From Stramonita haemastoma (lineage: Eukaryota > Mollusca > Gastropoda > Neogastropoda > Muricidae), in contig CM060324.1 of NCBI GenBank assembly GCA_030674155.1, forward strand, positions 52,508,456-52,572,455: a stretch of 64,000 bases of DNA, given 5' to 3'. Shown in pieces: positions 52,059-63,998 of this stretch. Position numbers and translations under genes: made by a program. Below the pieces are notes generated by a model that saw nothing but the letters and a program-made list of their open reading frames with translations, did not search any database and was not told the origin of the DNA. Numbering within the stretch: the first letter of the stretch is position 1; each line of letters opens with the position of its first letter.

Positions 52059-53880
52059 TTGCTAGTTTTGTCTGTAAGGTGTACATATTATCTTTGGTAT
52101 TTTTAGTTCATTGATCTTTTCTGAAGAGAGAGGGAAAAAAGGGAAGCTTTGGATTTCAAATCACTGAACACGTAGAGTAGCAGCATCCAAGTGTTTTTTA
52201 TGGTATCTGTTCAGTGCAAAGTACTGCAGTGTGAGATGGTTGGCTGAAGGCTAATGCATGCGTTTCAGATAGACAAAAAAAACAAACTTGGCTTAGTGGA
52301 TCAGCATGGTGTGAGGTCTAGAGGCATGCTTTACAGACAACCACAGGACTGAAAAACTGCATGGAGTTCTGCATGACCCGTGTTGTAGTCAGTTTTCAAG
52401 ATGAATTGCTACAGGTAGGAAAGATCGCACAAAGAGAGAACATGGAGTTTTGTTAGGGTATGGATCTGGCTGACATCTATGCTGTTGATTGAAAAAAAAG
52501 TTTGTTTGCTGAAGATTAAAAAAAGAGAAAAAGCTCAGTTTGCAAGTTAGTGTTTAAGGACCAACAGGCCGGCCACATACGACTGTATGTCCAAGTCAGC
52601 AGAACAGGTTTATGTTACAATTACTTGTAATTATCTACTTCCCCAATGATAGTATATATGAGCAGTACCTACTGTTCAGGCCAGATCCCCCTGGTTCACT
52701 GTCCTTTCAGGGCTAAAGGTCCCATTCCATAATATACAACAGATGAGCTTTCCACATCTGTTTAGAGAGGACATATTCATCAGAGCAGGTTATCCTTCCC
52801 ATTTGTTGCTGAATATTTAGCAGAGGGCAGATTTGAGGACAGATCTTGTGTCAAAGTTTTTGGAATTGTTGCAATGCCTACATGCCTGACACATCAGTCA
52901 GTCAGTCAGTGTGCAAAATAAGATAAGACAGTCATAGTGTATTATTAGAAGAGTGTTACAAAACAAGAGAAAGTGCATGGGTGTCCTTTTCTTTAGGGTA
53001 GATTGCACTTGCATTGTAAACTTGAGGGTCAGAATAGTGTTTATCAGTAGTGCATATGTTATACGGAAGTATCTAGACACCAGAGACTGCTTTGATTGTG
53101 GTATGGGTTTTAGTTGCTTTATTCTGTTGAATATACTTGTACATAGAAGTCTGATTTATGATTTCATTCTTTTGCTTTAAACTCAAGGTTGCTTGGGTTT
53201 GGCCTTTGGCCTGTTTGTTCTTTATGATATATGTATGTGTTTTTTCTGATGTGTCTTTACTTGGTTAGTGGTTGGAAGATTATAGGAGGACATGCCTAGA
53301 TTATACTTTTGTTTTCAACCCTTTTTATTTTGACACTGACAGGCGTAAGAGGAGAAAAGATGGGGGAAACTGTATGGAAAAGGATAAAGAATTATTGATG
53401 AAATTCATGGATTATGCAGATTTGAATGTTCTGATATAGATCCATGCACGATTAGAAATACCCCCCCCCCCCCCCCCCCCCCAAAAAAAAGTAACTACGG
53501 TCAAATTGTCCAGTTTCTGAGCCTGCATGAGAATGCCCCATCTCCCCCCCCCCCCCCCCCCCCCCCCCGACTGACCAGCAACCTATCTCTCTCTCTCTCT
53601 CTCTCGCTCACTGTGCCTGCACAAAGTTTTGCATGAGCATGAATCTGCCTGCAGTAGACCTCATGGACATGCACGCTACGTTACGTCGCCCCCGATCACG
53701 ACATTGCACAGAACAGGTCTGCTGACGTGTCATACTTTTCTTTCCTCCTCTCACGCCTGTCTGCCCGTCTGTCCAAATTTGCTCCACTCCCTCTCCCTTG
53801 TCCCCCCTCCCCCCCCCCCTCCCTATAGCATTGCCCTGCATGTGACCTGGCTGCAGTAGAGTGTGTCTTGTCTTGATTAG
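51861..53880. other. intron 14
   Basis: Contains a 27-base T run (52029-52055), two C runs (53461-53482 and 53545-53568) and a short CT array. No exon recognised. Confidence 0.6.
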
Positions 53881-53999
53881 ACCCCTTCAGGGGCCGGGCC
53901 AGCATGAACCACTCAACGACCAGCAGTAAAGATTCTATGTCCTCCTCCTCCACTGCCCGACCCAAGACGCCCACCAAGGGGGCTGTAGATTCGCCAAAG
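53881..53999 (+). CDS. MARK: MARK exon 15: spacer exon, one base short (residues 485-524)
   Basis: 119 nt between cttgattag and gtacga. The frame that exits at phase 0 reads FRGRASMNHSTTSSKDSMSS, then SSTARPKTPTKGAVDSPK. To enter at phase 0 from exon 14 it needs one more base, most simply a fifth C in the run 53882-53885, giving TPFRGRAS and 120 nt. Read as given it stops after eight codons. Sequence and length resemble exon 16. Confidence 0.8.
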
Positions 54000-54553
54000 G
54001 TACGACTCGTTCAGGATTTGCCGCTCCCAGGGGCAAGGAGTTGGCTCTGATGTATATGTTTCTTCTTATGGGCTTTTTTTTGTTCTGTCTGTCTGTCTTT
54101 TTTTTTTTTTTTTTTTTTTTGATTTTCATGATGGGGCTTTTTATGTTTTTATTGTGCACACAGAATCTTCTACACTCTGTTATGCAAATTTTTATTATTT
54201 TTTTTTATTTTGGGTTTGTTTGGTGGATTTTATGTGTTATTTGTATCAATAGTTTTCATTTCAGATAATAGAACTATTGTGCATGTTCATATTAATCAGA
54301 GCAACATGAATTTAATAGTTTATTGTTGTATTCAGAATCATTAGATTTACTTTCTTACGGGGGAGGGGAGGGGGGGGGGATATCTTTCCATTGGGGGTGA
54401 GAAAGATGTTTAGAGAGCAAATACTGTGCTATATATGCCTTTGCCTTTGTGCGTTGGCAGTACCCAGAAGGTCAAACTTTTTGTACAGTTTCTGAACAAA
54501 AAATGGTGCATGTGCATTACAAGTTTTGTATATAAAGTTGTATATATGTCAAT

Positions 54554-54557
<4 letters not shown>

Positions 54558-54637
<80 letters not shown>

Positions 54638-54641
54638 GGGG
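54558..54641. repeat. GA microsatellite followed by G run
   Basis: (GA)n of about 70 bases, then 13 G. In intron 15. Confidence 0.96.
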
Positions 54642-55097
54642 AGATGATAAAGAAAGGAAGGGATGAATATAGAGGAAAGGTCTGATTGATAATGATGGGA
54701 GGAATGGGAGAGTTGGACGTTATATAGTTGTGAGACTTTGAAATGCTTTTGTTCATCAATCTTTACTGTGTTAAAGGTATCGTTTTCTGCTCAATTATTT
54801 TGTTCTATTACAAACAGCTGATTTTTAATGCTAAGAAGTTCTGAATATAAAATCCTACATCTTGAAAAGCATTGATGTGGTGGGAAGAAGCTCTGAAAAT
54901 GTAAGGAAACGAAATTGATAAAATAAATGAAATAATGATATGGATGGAAAAGAAGTGATGAGAAGAAAACAAAATATGTATTAAAAAAAAATTGCATGTC
55001 ATTAGTTTACTTGTTAATTTTTAAATTTTATTTTGCACATTGTATTCAGTGGGTGGTAATGTTTTAACTAAAATGGAAACTAAAGACTGTTTAAAGT

Positions 55098-55250
<153 letters not shown>

Positions 55251-56281
55251 AGACCTGTGCACTCTCTCTCACTTTGCTGTATTTGTCAGAGAAAAATCTT
55301 CACACAAACATGATTTTGTAATTCAACACCTTAATTTTTTTTTTTACTTCATGATGAAGGAGAGCTAAAAGTTTATTAGCTTTTTTGCAAGGAGAAAATA
55401 TATCCAACAACAACAACAAAAAGAAATCAAACAACACACTCACACACACAAAAAAAACAATAAGAGGGGGAAAGGGTTTCATTTTGTTTTTCACTTGTAC
55501 CATATGGGGAAAAAATGGTTTGCATACAGTGTGTAAAAAAAATTGAAAAGCTGGGTGAAAAAATACTGAAAATTATCATCAAAAGATGCTGAGGGATAGC
55601 ACAGGTCAGATGTGTGTGTGTGTGTGTGTGTGTGTGCGTACGCACGCATGCACGTGTGTGTGTGAGTAAGTGTATGTTTGTCTGTGTCTGTGTTTTGGGT
55701 ATGAGTATTCCATGTTGTTTTCATTCTGTCTTTTAATTTCATATGATTTTCCCCCCATTTTTGTGTGAATGCCATCACCTTTCTGTTCCTGTGCTCACCC
55801 AAAGCTGTCATAAATAAGGTCACCCGTCTTTATCTCCACTAACCGTTTGTTTGGAAGTGATGTTGTAGAAGACTCATTCTTGTGTGTTCAAAACACCCTG
55901 AGTACTAACTAAAGCTGCGTGTGAAATTTGCATGAAACACAGGATCATCTTTTTCTGTAAAAATTTGTTAAAGCTTTGGGGGGGGGGGGGGGGGGGAAGT
56001 AAGAAAAATAATTTTCCTGCTGAATAAGTTGAATAGGCTCCAAACACAACTAAAAGCTGTGTGGAAAAAAACTATTTGAATGATTTAAACATGTGTACAC
56101 ATATAACGAAATGCGAGACAGACAGAACAAAATTACAGATTATTTTACGAAAATGGATTAAAAAAACAAAACAGAAGTAGGTGTACCTCAGAATGGGAGC
56201 ATGGAAACAACACATTGCACACCCAGGTGCAAGTAGACCTCAATGTACACGCACATACACTCGTGTGCAAGCACACAGACA

Positions 56282-56284
<3 letters not shown>

Positions 56285-56357
<73 letters not shown>

Positions 56358-56391
56358 ACACACCACATCTCTCTCTCTCTATCTCTCTCTC

Positions 56392-56430
<39 letters not shown>

Positions 56431-56444
56431 GTCTCTGCTTCTGT

Positions 56445-56477
<33 letters not shown>

Positions 56478-56528
56478 GTCCTCTCTCCTCTCTCTCTCTC
56501 TCCTCTCCTCTGTCTCCTCTCTCCTCTC

Positions 56529-56568
<40 letters not shown>

Positions 56569-56640
56569 CTCTCCTCATCTCTCTCTCCTCTCTCTCTCCT
56601 CCTCTCTCTCTCCTCTCTCTCTCTCCTCTCTCTCATCTTT
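56285..56640. repeat. CA array and long CT-rich tract
   Basis: CA to about 56355, then CT/CTCC/TCTG repeats to 56640. It lies about 300 bases before exon 16. Confidence 0.95.
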
Positions 56641-56942
56641 GTCATACACACAAGAATGCAATACTTGACAGTCTACATGCACTGGCTACAGATACTTGTT
56701 ATGCAAGCTTCTTAACACTTTTTAATGGAAGACGTTGAAAAAAAAGTACAAACAAAATGAAATACCAAACTATAAGAAGGGGGGGGAGTTTTCATTTTTT
56801 AGCTGGAAAGAAAATAAAACTTCCATAAAACTTTTCATTGTTTAACATCTTCCTGTCATTTGTAACCATTTCCCTTCAGCTGTTCCACTCTAATCATTTC
56901 ATTAAGTAAGTTAGGGATGATAATGAGCGTTTTGTCCATTAG

Positions 56943-57059
56943 ATTTCCCCTCGAAAGCCTTTGAATCATTCGTCATCTACCACGTCAAAAGAAAATTCGG
57001 GCACAGCCTCAAAAGGACGACCGAAGACCTCTCCAGCTAGGGGTTCACATGATTCAAAG
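56943..57059 (+). CDS. MARK: MARK exon 16: spacer exon, paralogous to exon 15 (residues 525-563)
   Basis: 117 nt, phase 0 to 0, reading ISPRKPLNHSSSTTSKENSG, then TASKGRPKTSPARGSHDSK. Acceptor is ttgtccattag, donor gtaaag. It can be skipped without frame change. Similarity to exon 15 (NHSTTSSKDS versus NHSSSTTSKENS; ARPKTP versus GRPKTS) suggests tandem exon duplication. Confidence 0.85.
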
Positions 57060-57430
57060 GTAAAGACACGACAGTATTAAACTGATGTTTACACATTGAG
57101 TAAAGGTGATACCAAGAAGAAAAGTGATGGTAATGATATTATGAAATAAGGAAAGAATAAGATTCTGGTACGTAAGTGTTCCCGTAAGATTATTTTCAGT
57201 ATGTTTGGTTGTTATTGTCAGATGTAGTGTGTATACTTTGATTTCTGCTTGGTCTTCAGTTTATGTTTTGCATTTAGCTATTATGTTATTTGTTTTTTAT
57301 GTTTTGATATCACTTTACACAAAAGGTGAAGGACTCTCTCTGAACATAAAAATATGCACATTCATTCACATGTGCATGCACATAGCTATTACACATTTTG
57401 CACCAGTGTGTGCATACACATTTGTACACA

Positions 57431-57475
<45 letters not shown>

Positions 57476-59880
57476 TTTCATAATCAGTGGAGTATCCTTA
57501 CAGTTTATAGATGAAATAAAATGTTGCCTGGCATTTGTTCATGGAATAGTAACCCTTATGCTGCCCATGGTGTTCTATGCAAACCAGCCAAGTGCCGATG
57601 CCACATTTGAGTGACTTTATCTGTGCTGTTTATTCATTTGCATTCTGTATTTATGATAAGGAGGCAGCAGAAGTTGTTTTGAAAATATGTCACAGGGAAA
57701 CCCTTGCGACTGATAGACCAGTTTTGGTTATTGAATAAGCAAGTTACACTGTTTGAAGTCAGTAGGTATGATTTCTGTACTGCTGATTTTAAATTAGGGT
57801 GTGCCAGAATGCATATTGCACCACAATCTCACTGCCAGTGTAAGGGTTTGAAGAAACTATAGCAGACAGTTTTGTCAGTTTTGCTGACAGGAGTACAAAT
57901 GGTTTTATTTCATTCATCATTAAATCGGTTTGTTGAATTTAGAATGAATTTGTGTGGGTGAAAAAATGCATTTGGGATGTGTATGTGACATAACTTTAAA
58001 GTCTTTTTCCATGTTGGGGTTTTGGTATTTTTCCCTTATCTTTTAATCTTTTTTCCCTTCTTTTATTTCATTTTGTCTTCCAAACTAAGGGATAGAGTTA
58101 CTGACGAGTGTACATACGCTGAGAAACAAACTTGACCATATCAGTCATACCTGAACGAACAGTTTGAGTGCCAACAGAAAAAATAGAGTTGAAAGTTTGT
58201 TGTTTTGGGGGTGATTTGTTTAAGATTGGTTGTGAAACTGTAGGGTATTTGTATAGATCTGTTAGAGAGTAGTGCAGCACTGCTGTTGATACTGCCTGTT
58301 TGCGGGTTCAGTTTTGCTTTGAGTGTGAGTAACTGTGGATTTTGTGAGGAGAGTTTGTGAAGGATAATGGAGTGATGCACTAAACAGTCATTGCATGGAC
58401 CACTAACCAGTGCTGTGCATGTTGACACCCCCCCCCCTCCCCCTGGGAATCCTTTTATACTTTGCTGTGCTGTGTCCTTTCCCTTTCTTTTTCTTTCCTT
58501 TCACTTTTAATTTACTTTTTAGTTACGTGATCATTGTTGCTGAAACCAAACTTAGCCCGTAAGGCACATCCTGTCATTACTTTGTGAATCTCCTTTTCTT
58601 TTCAGGTTTTGTATGTGTGTGTGTTTGTGTGTTTTGGTGTGTGTGTTTGTGTGTGTGTGTGAGATATAAGAAGACACTGAACTGGATTCATTTCTGAAGC
58701 TGACCCTATCTTTGCTTAGTGAAGCTTTGTTGTTTCAGCTTCTGTTTGCAATATCTGTCTGTACACACACAAACAATAATGTATCTGAACTCCTTTTTCA
58801 AATCGAAAATAGAGATTGTACCTGTGGCGATGGGCAAAAATATATGTTTGCTTGGTATTGACAGTAAAGGTGAAGGGTAAAGCAGTTTGGTAACTTAAAA
58901 TTTGCTGAGTAACTTAGTCACGTTTTTAGGTCTGGACTGGTAGGTTAAATCAAATAGAGAGTTTTGAATATGTGCAAACATCACTGATTATTCGAAGGCC
59001 TTCGCATTTTGATTGTATTAATATGCTGAATTAGGCGGAAGGGCTGAATTCAGGTGTGTGCGTGTGTGTGGCGTGCTTTCTTAACCAGGAATGATTTTTC
59101 ATCAGTTTTAGGGAAGAAAAACTCGAGCGGAAAATTTATATCAAGTCTGTCTCATGGAAAATGTACCAGTGAAGAAGAAGACAAGTTTATTCATTCATAA
59201 ACACTTAATTATGAATGAAATTGATTATACCCAGTGTATTTGTTGTTTGAAATATTGTCTTGAAAAAGCCACACGCACAAAGCGATGATTTTCATTGCAC
59301 CTTGAATCTCTCTTCTCTTTTGTGTGTGTGTGTGTGTGTGTGTGAAAACTTTTATTACGATCCCCAAGTATGGCATGCATTTTGACTTGCATTAACACAC
59401 CAACACACATCACAATAGCAAAAATATATAAACAACTTCATGAAACAAACGTTTGATTTTCCAGTATTTTGAATAGGTCCAACTTGTATCTCTTTCTAAC
59501 TTAAAAGATACATAAACTGAAGAGGTCTAACAACCCTCTTGTTTTTAAAAGAAAAAAAAAGTAAACAATATTTTGTAAGAAAGTCCTTGGAAAAGGATTG
59601 AAGCTTTGAAAAGTTAAAGTTGTTTAAATTCAATTTTCAACACAAAAGTTTTGTACAGTGGAATTGGTGACTGTACCATACCCCTCCCCCAATGAAAACA
59701 ACATGCAAAGAGGAAACACCAGCTCGAGTAAATGCTGAACACACAACAGGCATGCATTGAACAAAGACCGTTTAAAAAAAAAAAAAAAAAATCATGAAAG
59801 CGGACCAAAAATTCTTGCGATTGAGTGATCCTGGAGTTTTGTCAAACTTGATAGAGAATACCAGCAAGTAAATATGCAAC
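57060..59880. other. intron 16
   Basis: AT-rich with a CA array at 57430-57472. An extra small exon would be needed here if exon 17 is read in its more spacer-like frame, but I could not identify one. Confidence 0.5.
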
Positions 59881-59897
59881 TGATGCATTCCGTCCTT

Positions 59898-60172
59898 CCC
59901 CTCTCTCTCTCTCTTCCTCCCTCCTCTCTATTTTCCTCCCTCCCTCCGTCCCTCCTCTCTCTCTCTCTCCTCTCTCCTCTCTCCCCTCCTCTCTCTCCCC
60001 CTCTCTCTCTCTCTCTCTCCCTCTCTCTCTCTCTCTCCTCTCTCTCTCTCCTCTCTCTCTCTCCCTCTCCCCTCCTCTTCCTCTCTCTCTCCCTCTCTCT
60101 CTCTCTCCTCTCTCTCCCCCCCCTCTCTCTCTTCTCTCCCCCCTCTCTCTTTCTCTTCTCTTCCCCCTCCCC
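59898..60172. repeat. CT-rich tract in intron 16
   Basis: About 275 bases of almost pure pyrimidine ending 340 bases before exon 17. Confidence 0.95.
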
Positions 60173-60511
60173 CACTCGGCCCCCTGTGTTATATTCCCCT
60201 CCCCCCCTCTCTCTCTTTCTCTGTGTTTGGGTTTTTGGGTTTTTTTTTGTTTGTTTTGTTAGGGGAAGGAGTATGATCTATGTAAATCAAATCTTTAAGA
60301 TCCTAAAGCTTTTTTTTTTTCTTGGGCGTTTATGTTTGTAGGATACATAAAATCAATGACCATTCAGAAAAAAAAACAAAATATAAACAGATTTTTATTT
60401 TTATTATTTTTTATTTCTATTTAGAAAACAATAACGACAACAAAATATATATATAAAATCAATGCTGGTTCAGAAAAAAACAACCCAAAATTAAAAAAAT
60501 TGTCTTCACAG

Positions 60512-60777
60512 CCGATCATGTACACTAGTGAATGGCACTGTGCAGATCACACCGTCGGGCACAAGGGCGACAATGCCTGTGCGGAAAACTCCACACACCC
60601 CGGTTCAGCACCGTCTTCAATGTCGGCCTCTGCCTCCTCCGCCTCGGGGAAGAGCTCGGCATCGTCACAGAGCCACAGCACCAGCATCCCTCGGCGGAGC
60701 ACCATTGGCCCTGGTGACACGCGACCTCAAACCTCTGCTGAAAAGTCCAGGCCGACCAATGGGCAGGACATTCGAAG
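60512..60777 (+). CDS. MARK: MARK exon 17: spacer exon, 5' part of frame uncertain (residues 564-652)
   Basis: 266 nt between gtcttcacag and gtgagt, GC-rich. The second part is certain in frame: SAPSSMSASASSASGKSSAS, then SQSHSTSIPRRSTIGPGDTR and PQTSAEKSRPTNGQDIR, exiting at phase 2 into exon 18. For the first 87 bases two frames are open. Phase 0 from exon 16 gives PIMYTSEWHCADHTVGHKGD, unusual for a disordered spacer. The alternative gives LVNGTVQITPSGTRATMPVR, more spacer-like, but needs one extra C at 60598-60601 and leaves the entry phase unexplained. Confidence 0.78.
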
Positions 60778-61664
60778 GTGAGTGAGTTTTTTTTATTTAT
60801 TTTATTATTTATTTTTATTTTAATATTTATATTTTTATATTTTTTTTTTTTTTTGTAGGTGAGTCGAGTTGTTGGGTCAGTTGTGTGTTTCTTCTAAGTG
60901 TCAGTTTTTTTGTTGTTGTTGTTGCTCTGTTATAAAGACGATACAAGCTTAGCTTACCCCTTTTGTGTGAGTCGGTGGATGTTTTTAAGGGGGGAAGAAG
61001 AAACTGGATTGAGTAGTTTACTTCAGATGGATGGAGTATGCGTGTGGAGAGGATGAAAGGCTAAAAGGAATGGATGGCACAGGAAGCAGGTGGAAATACA
61101 GTATGCAAATCCAGCTAAACTCAGTCAAGGGTCCGAGAGGGGAGGGGCAAGCAGGGAGAGGGGGAGTGCTAAAGTTAGGCCCCCTTTTACTTATCCAAGT
61201 GCAGTCAGTTGCTGGTATAATCAGCAGGGATGGGATGGAATGGCTAGCAGCTGAGAGGAGGTGAAAGTGAGGGAACTGACAGCTGTGGAAAGGGAAGGTA
61301 GGCTTTAGCGGAATGAAAGCACAACAGTAGAAAGAAACAAAGCCAAAAAGCATTAGAACACAGCTAGCAGAGAAAAAGGGGGAAAAAACCCAACCACCAA
61401 CCCCCCCCCCCAAAAAAAAAACACAAACAAAGCTGGTGGTGGTTTGTTGTATCCACTGAATGCATCCTGGTCACATGTTGGTATTTTGAAGTTAACAATA
61501 GTTGCTTGAGTGTTTGACAACAAAGAAGAAGTTACTGAAGTGAGTTATTGGTAATTTTGGAATTTAATGTATGCTTCCATGGTTATTTCATAACAGGCCT
61601 ATTTTAAAAAAAATTTCTTGTGTGGTGTGGTGTGTGGTTGTGTGTGTGTGTGTGTGCCAAACAG

Positions 61665-61814
61665 CCATTTACCCAATTCCTCCAGTGCTTCTTCTGATGT
61701 GACCTCTCCACCGTCAGCACGGCCGAAGGGTCACACCAAATCCGCCAGCATGTCGCAGTCCTCTCGCGTCACAGACTTGCCTCCCCTCACCACTGACACT
61801 GACCACAGGCCTAC
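61665..61814 (+). CDS. MARK: MARK exon 18: spacer exon (residues 652-702)
   Basis: 150 nt, phase 2 to 2, reading SHLPNSSSASSDVTSPPSAR, then PKGHTKSASMSQSSRVTDLP and PLTTDTDHRP plus two bases. The acceptor gtgtgccaaacag is preceded by a TG repeat instead of a pyrimidine tract. Donor is gtgagt. It can be skipped without changing frame. Confidence 0.87.
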
Positions 61815-61823
61815 GTGAGTTTA

Positions 61824-61985
61824 AGTGAATAAGGTTGTACTGTCTCCATAAAGCTTTGAAACTCTTGATTTTTTTTTTTTTGTAGATGAAAGGTTATACT
61901 GTCTCCATAAAGCTTTGAAGCTCCTATTGAGTTTAAAAAAATTTTTTTTTTTAGCTGAATAAGGTTATGCTGTATCCATTTTAAA
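61824..61985. repeat. tandem repeat downstream of the exon 18 donor
   Basis: Three diverged copies of a roughly 55-60 base unit containing gaataaggttgtactgtctc, cataaagctttgaaactc and a T-run followed by (g)tag or ttag. The first copy starts about 10 bases after the splice donor. Confidence 0.7.
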
Positions 61986-62735
61986 GGAAAAAAATATCCC
62001 CCAATACAGATAAATGAAAAAAATTGCCTCGATGTGGTGGTCCCTGTTGCTCTGGTCTCATGGTAACTCAGAATCGGTTTCCCCATACACTTCTGTGACC
62101 TGTGGTAAGTTTGTGTCAAAGACTTTGGGGTTATAGGTTCGTGGGGGGGAACTGTCATTGGGGATGGCGGGACATTGTGCAATCTGTCTATACCTGGTTT
62201 CAGAGTGAAACCACATTGTGTTTTGCTGTGTCAGGGGAAAATTGATTTTGCTATAAACTTATGGTAGTAAAATAGGAAAGGACGTTTGATCTTCGTGTAA
62301 AATAAAAGGATCTAGCACTCTGATTGCGATTTTGTCCTGATGTATTCTATTGACAAATAATATTGCTTACATAATCTTGGTTCCAAAACAATATATGTGT
62401 TCATTGCATCAATTGGTGTACAATCTAGTGAGGCTTCGAAAAGTGTTAGCAAATAACAGATATATGAACCTACGAACAAATTTTTTACCATGTAATTAAG
62501 AATTTCCCGTTTTGCTGCACATAGTTTTGACTCAAAACCTACATAACCTATCATTTCATTGGTCATCTTACTATATTTCCATCTCCATTTATAATCTAGG
62601 TTATGATCGTTATCATTTACTGTAAATGATTCTGCCTAAACAGGAACCCCCAAAAAGTTGTAATTTACTGTGAATCATTCCTCCTAAAAAAAGGGACAAG
62701 GAACCAAAAACAAAAACCCTGTTACCCTGTTGCAG

Positions 62736-62971
62736 AACGGCCCCAGGGAAATCTTTGCCGTATCTCCACCAGCCACTAGTAAAGGGCCCAACCTGCAGAG
62801 GGGGTCTGTGGCCCGCAATACATTCCATGGCAAGGATGCCCGCCGACAGGTGCAAAGCCCCTACAACGGGCCAGGTGGCGCCCCCTCCCACACTGTGGAC
62901 ACCTCTGCCATGGGGCCCGGAGGTGCCCGCCCTTCTTTCTTCAACAGAATCACCCAGAAATTCAGTCGGAA
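62736..62971 (+). CDS. MARK: MARK exon 19: aPKC-site exon, one base short (residues 702-781)
   Basis: 236 nt between ttgcag and gtgagt. The reading frame EIFAVSPPATSKGPNLQRGS, VARNTFHGKDARRQVQSPYN, then PSFFNRITQKFSR near the end is clearly MARK: RNTFHG matches the conserved aPKC phosphorylation site (RSTFHG in vertebrates) and FFNRITQKFSR matches the following basic segment. Entry from exon 18 at phase 2 needs one more C in the run 62741-62744, giving TTAPREIF. Exit is phase 2. Confidence 0.88.
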
Positions 62972-63895
62972 GTGAGTCAATTGGCATCTCCTGACTACTG
63001 TTGTTGTTACTTTTAACGATTGTTCTTGTGGCTTACGAGTTGTGTGGGCTGAGATCAGGGATGTGTTGTATTGTGCTTGTGAAGTGAAGTGAGTTAGGCT
63101 TAGTTCAGAAAGAGAGAAAAAAAAAAGTGATAGCATGGGTTGGCTTTTTTCAAATGGAAAGAAGAACTGTGGCATGGATTTTTGATGTTGCTGCGCTTGT
63201 GTGGTAGACGAGCAAGCCACTGACCGAACAGCAGCCAGGTTTTGTTGATGAGTTGTGTCAGTTGCTGTGAGTTTTGAAGACAACGGCTGATCGTTTTTAA
63301 GCCTCTCTTTTTTTTTTCTTTTCTTCTCTGTTCTTTTTAATCTGACATGGTTTTGTAAAAAAAAAAGCTATGTTGACCAGTGTAGACATGCCTACCAGTC
63401 CGGCTAGCTTGTATTTCATGCAGAAAATCAAGATGTTTCAAACACAGATAAAGTGAAAAGTAGCCTTTCGCCGTACAAGGGAATTTTGATCATGCTTTTT
63501 GTAACATTTACATTTGTTATGTTTCCATCAGTCAGGATGGTGAGATGATAACATCTGGCAAAACATGGGAGACTGGCAGTTATGATACAGATTAAAATGC
63601 TCTTTTTAAAAAAAAACCCAGCAAGGATACCTCAGAAACGTCTTTTTTCCATTGGTGCTGCAGCATTGGTCAGATCTAGCCTTATTGTTAGTGCTCTCAT
63701 CTTACACATTAAACTCTTGTTTCTCAAAAAATGTGATGTTCCTGATTTGGGAACTCATGTCCCATGAACAGAAATTGAGGTAGGCATGTCTGCCTGTGTA
63801 ATGCCAAAAAAAAAGGTGTTAGTGTTTTGTGGTAGTTTAAAAAAAAAAAATTTCTATGGCATTTCAGGTCAACTTTTTTTCCTTTTGTTTCCCAG
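62972..63895. other. intron 19, no feature recognised
   Basis: Ordinary AT-rich intron. Confidence 0.6.
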
Positions 63896-63998
63896 CATGT
63901 CTAAAGATTCAACAATCCCTTCAGTGCCAATGTATCGTGTAAGAGGGTATGTGACACCCAAGCTAATCAAACAAACAGAAAGGCAAAAAATGAAATAG
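63896..63998 (+). CDS. MARK: MARK exon 20: short terminal or internal exon (right boundary uncertain)
   Basis: Acceptor is ttttgtttcccag. Joined to exon 19 at phase 2 it reads NMSKDSTIPSVPMYRVRGYV, then TPKLIKQTERQKMK and TAG at 63996-63998. The join SRNMS resembles the RRNMS sequence at this point in vertebrate MARKs, so the acceptor is credible. Either this is an alternative last exon giving a protein without KA1, or it ends at an internal donor (gtaaga at 63939, leaving phase 0, or gtatgt at 63947). Confidence 0.5.
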
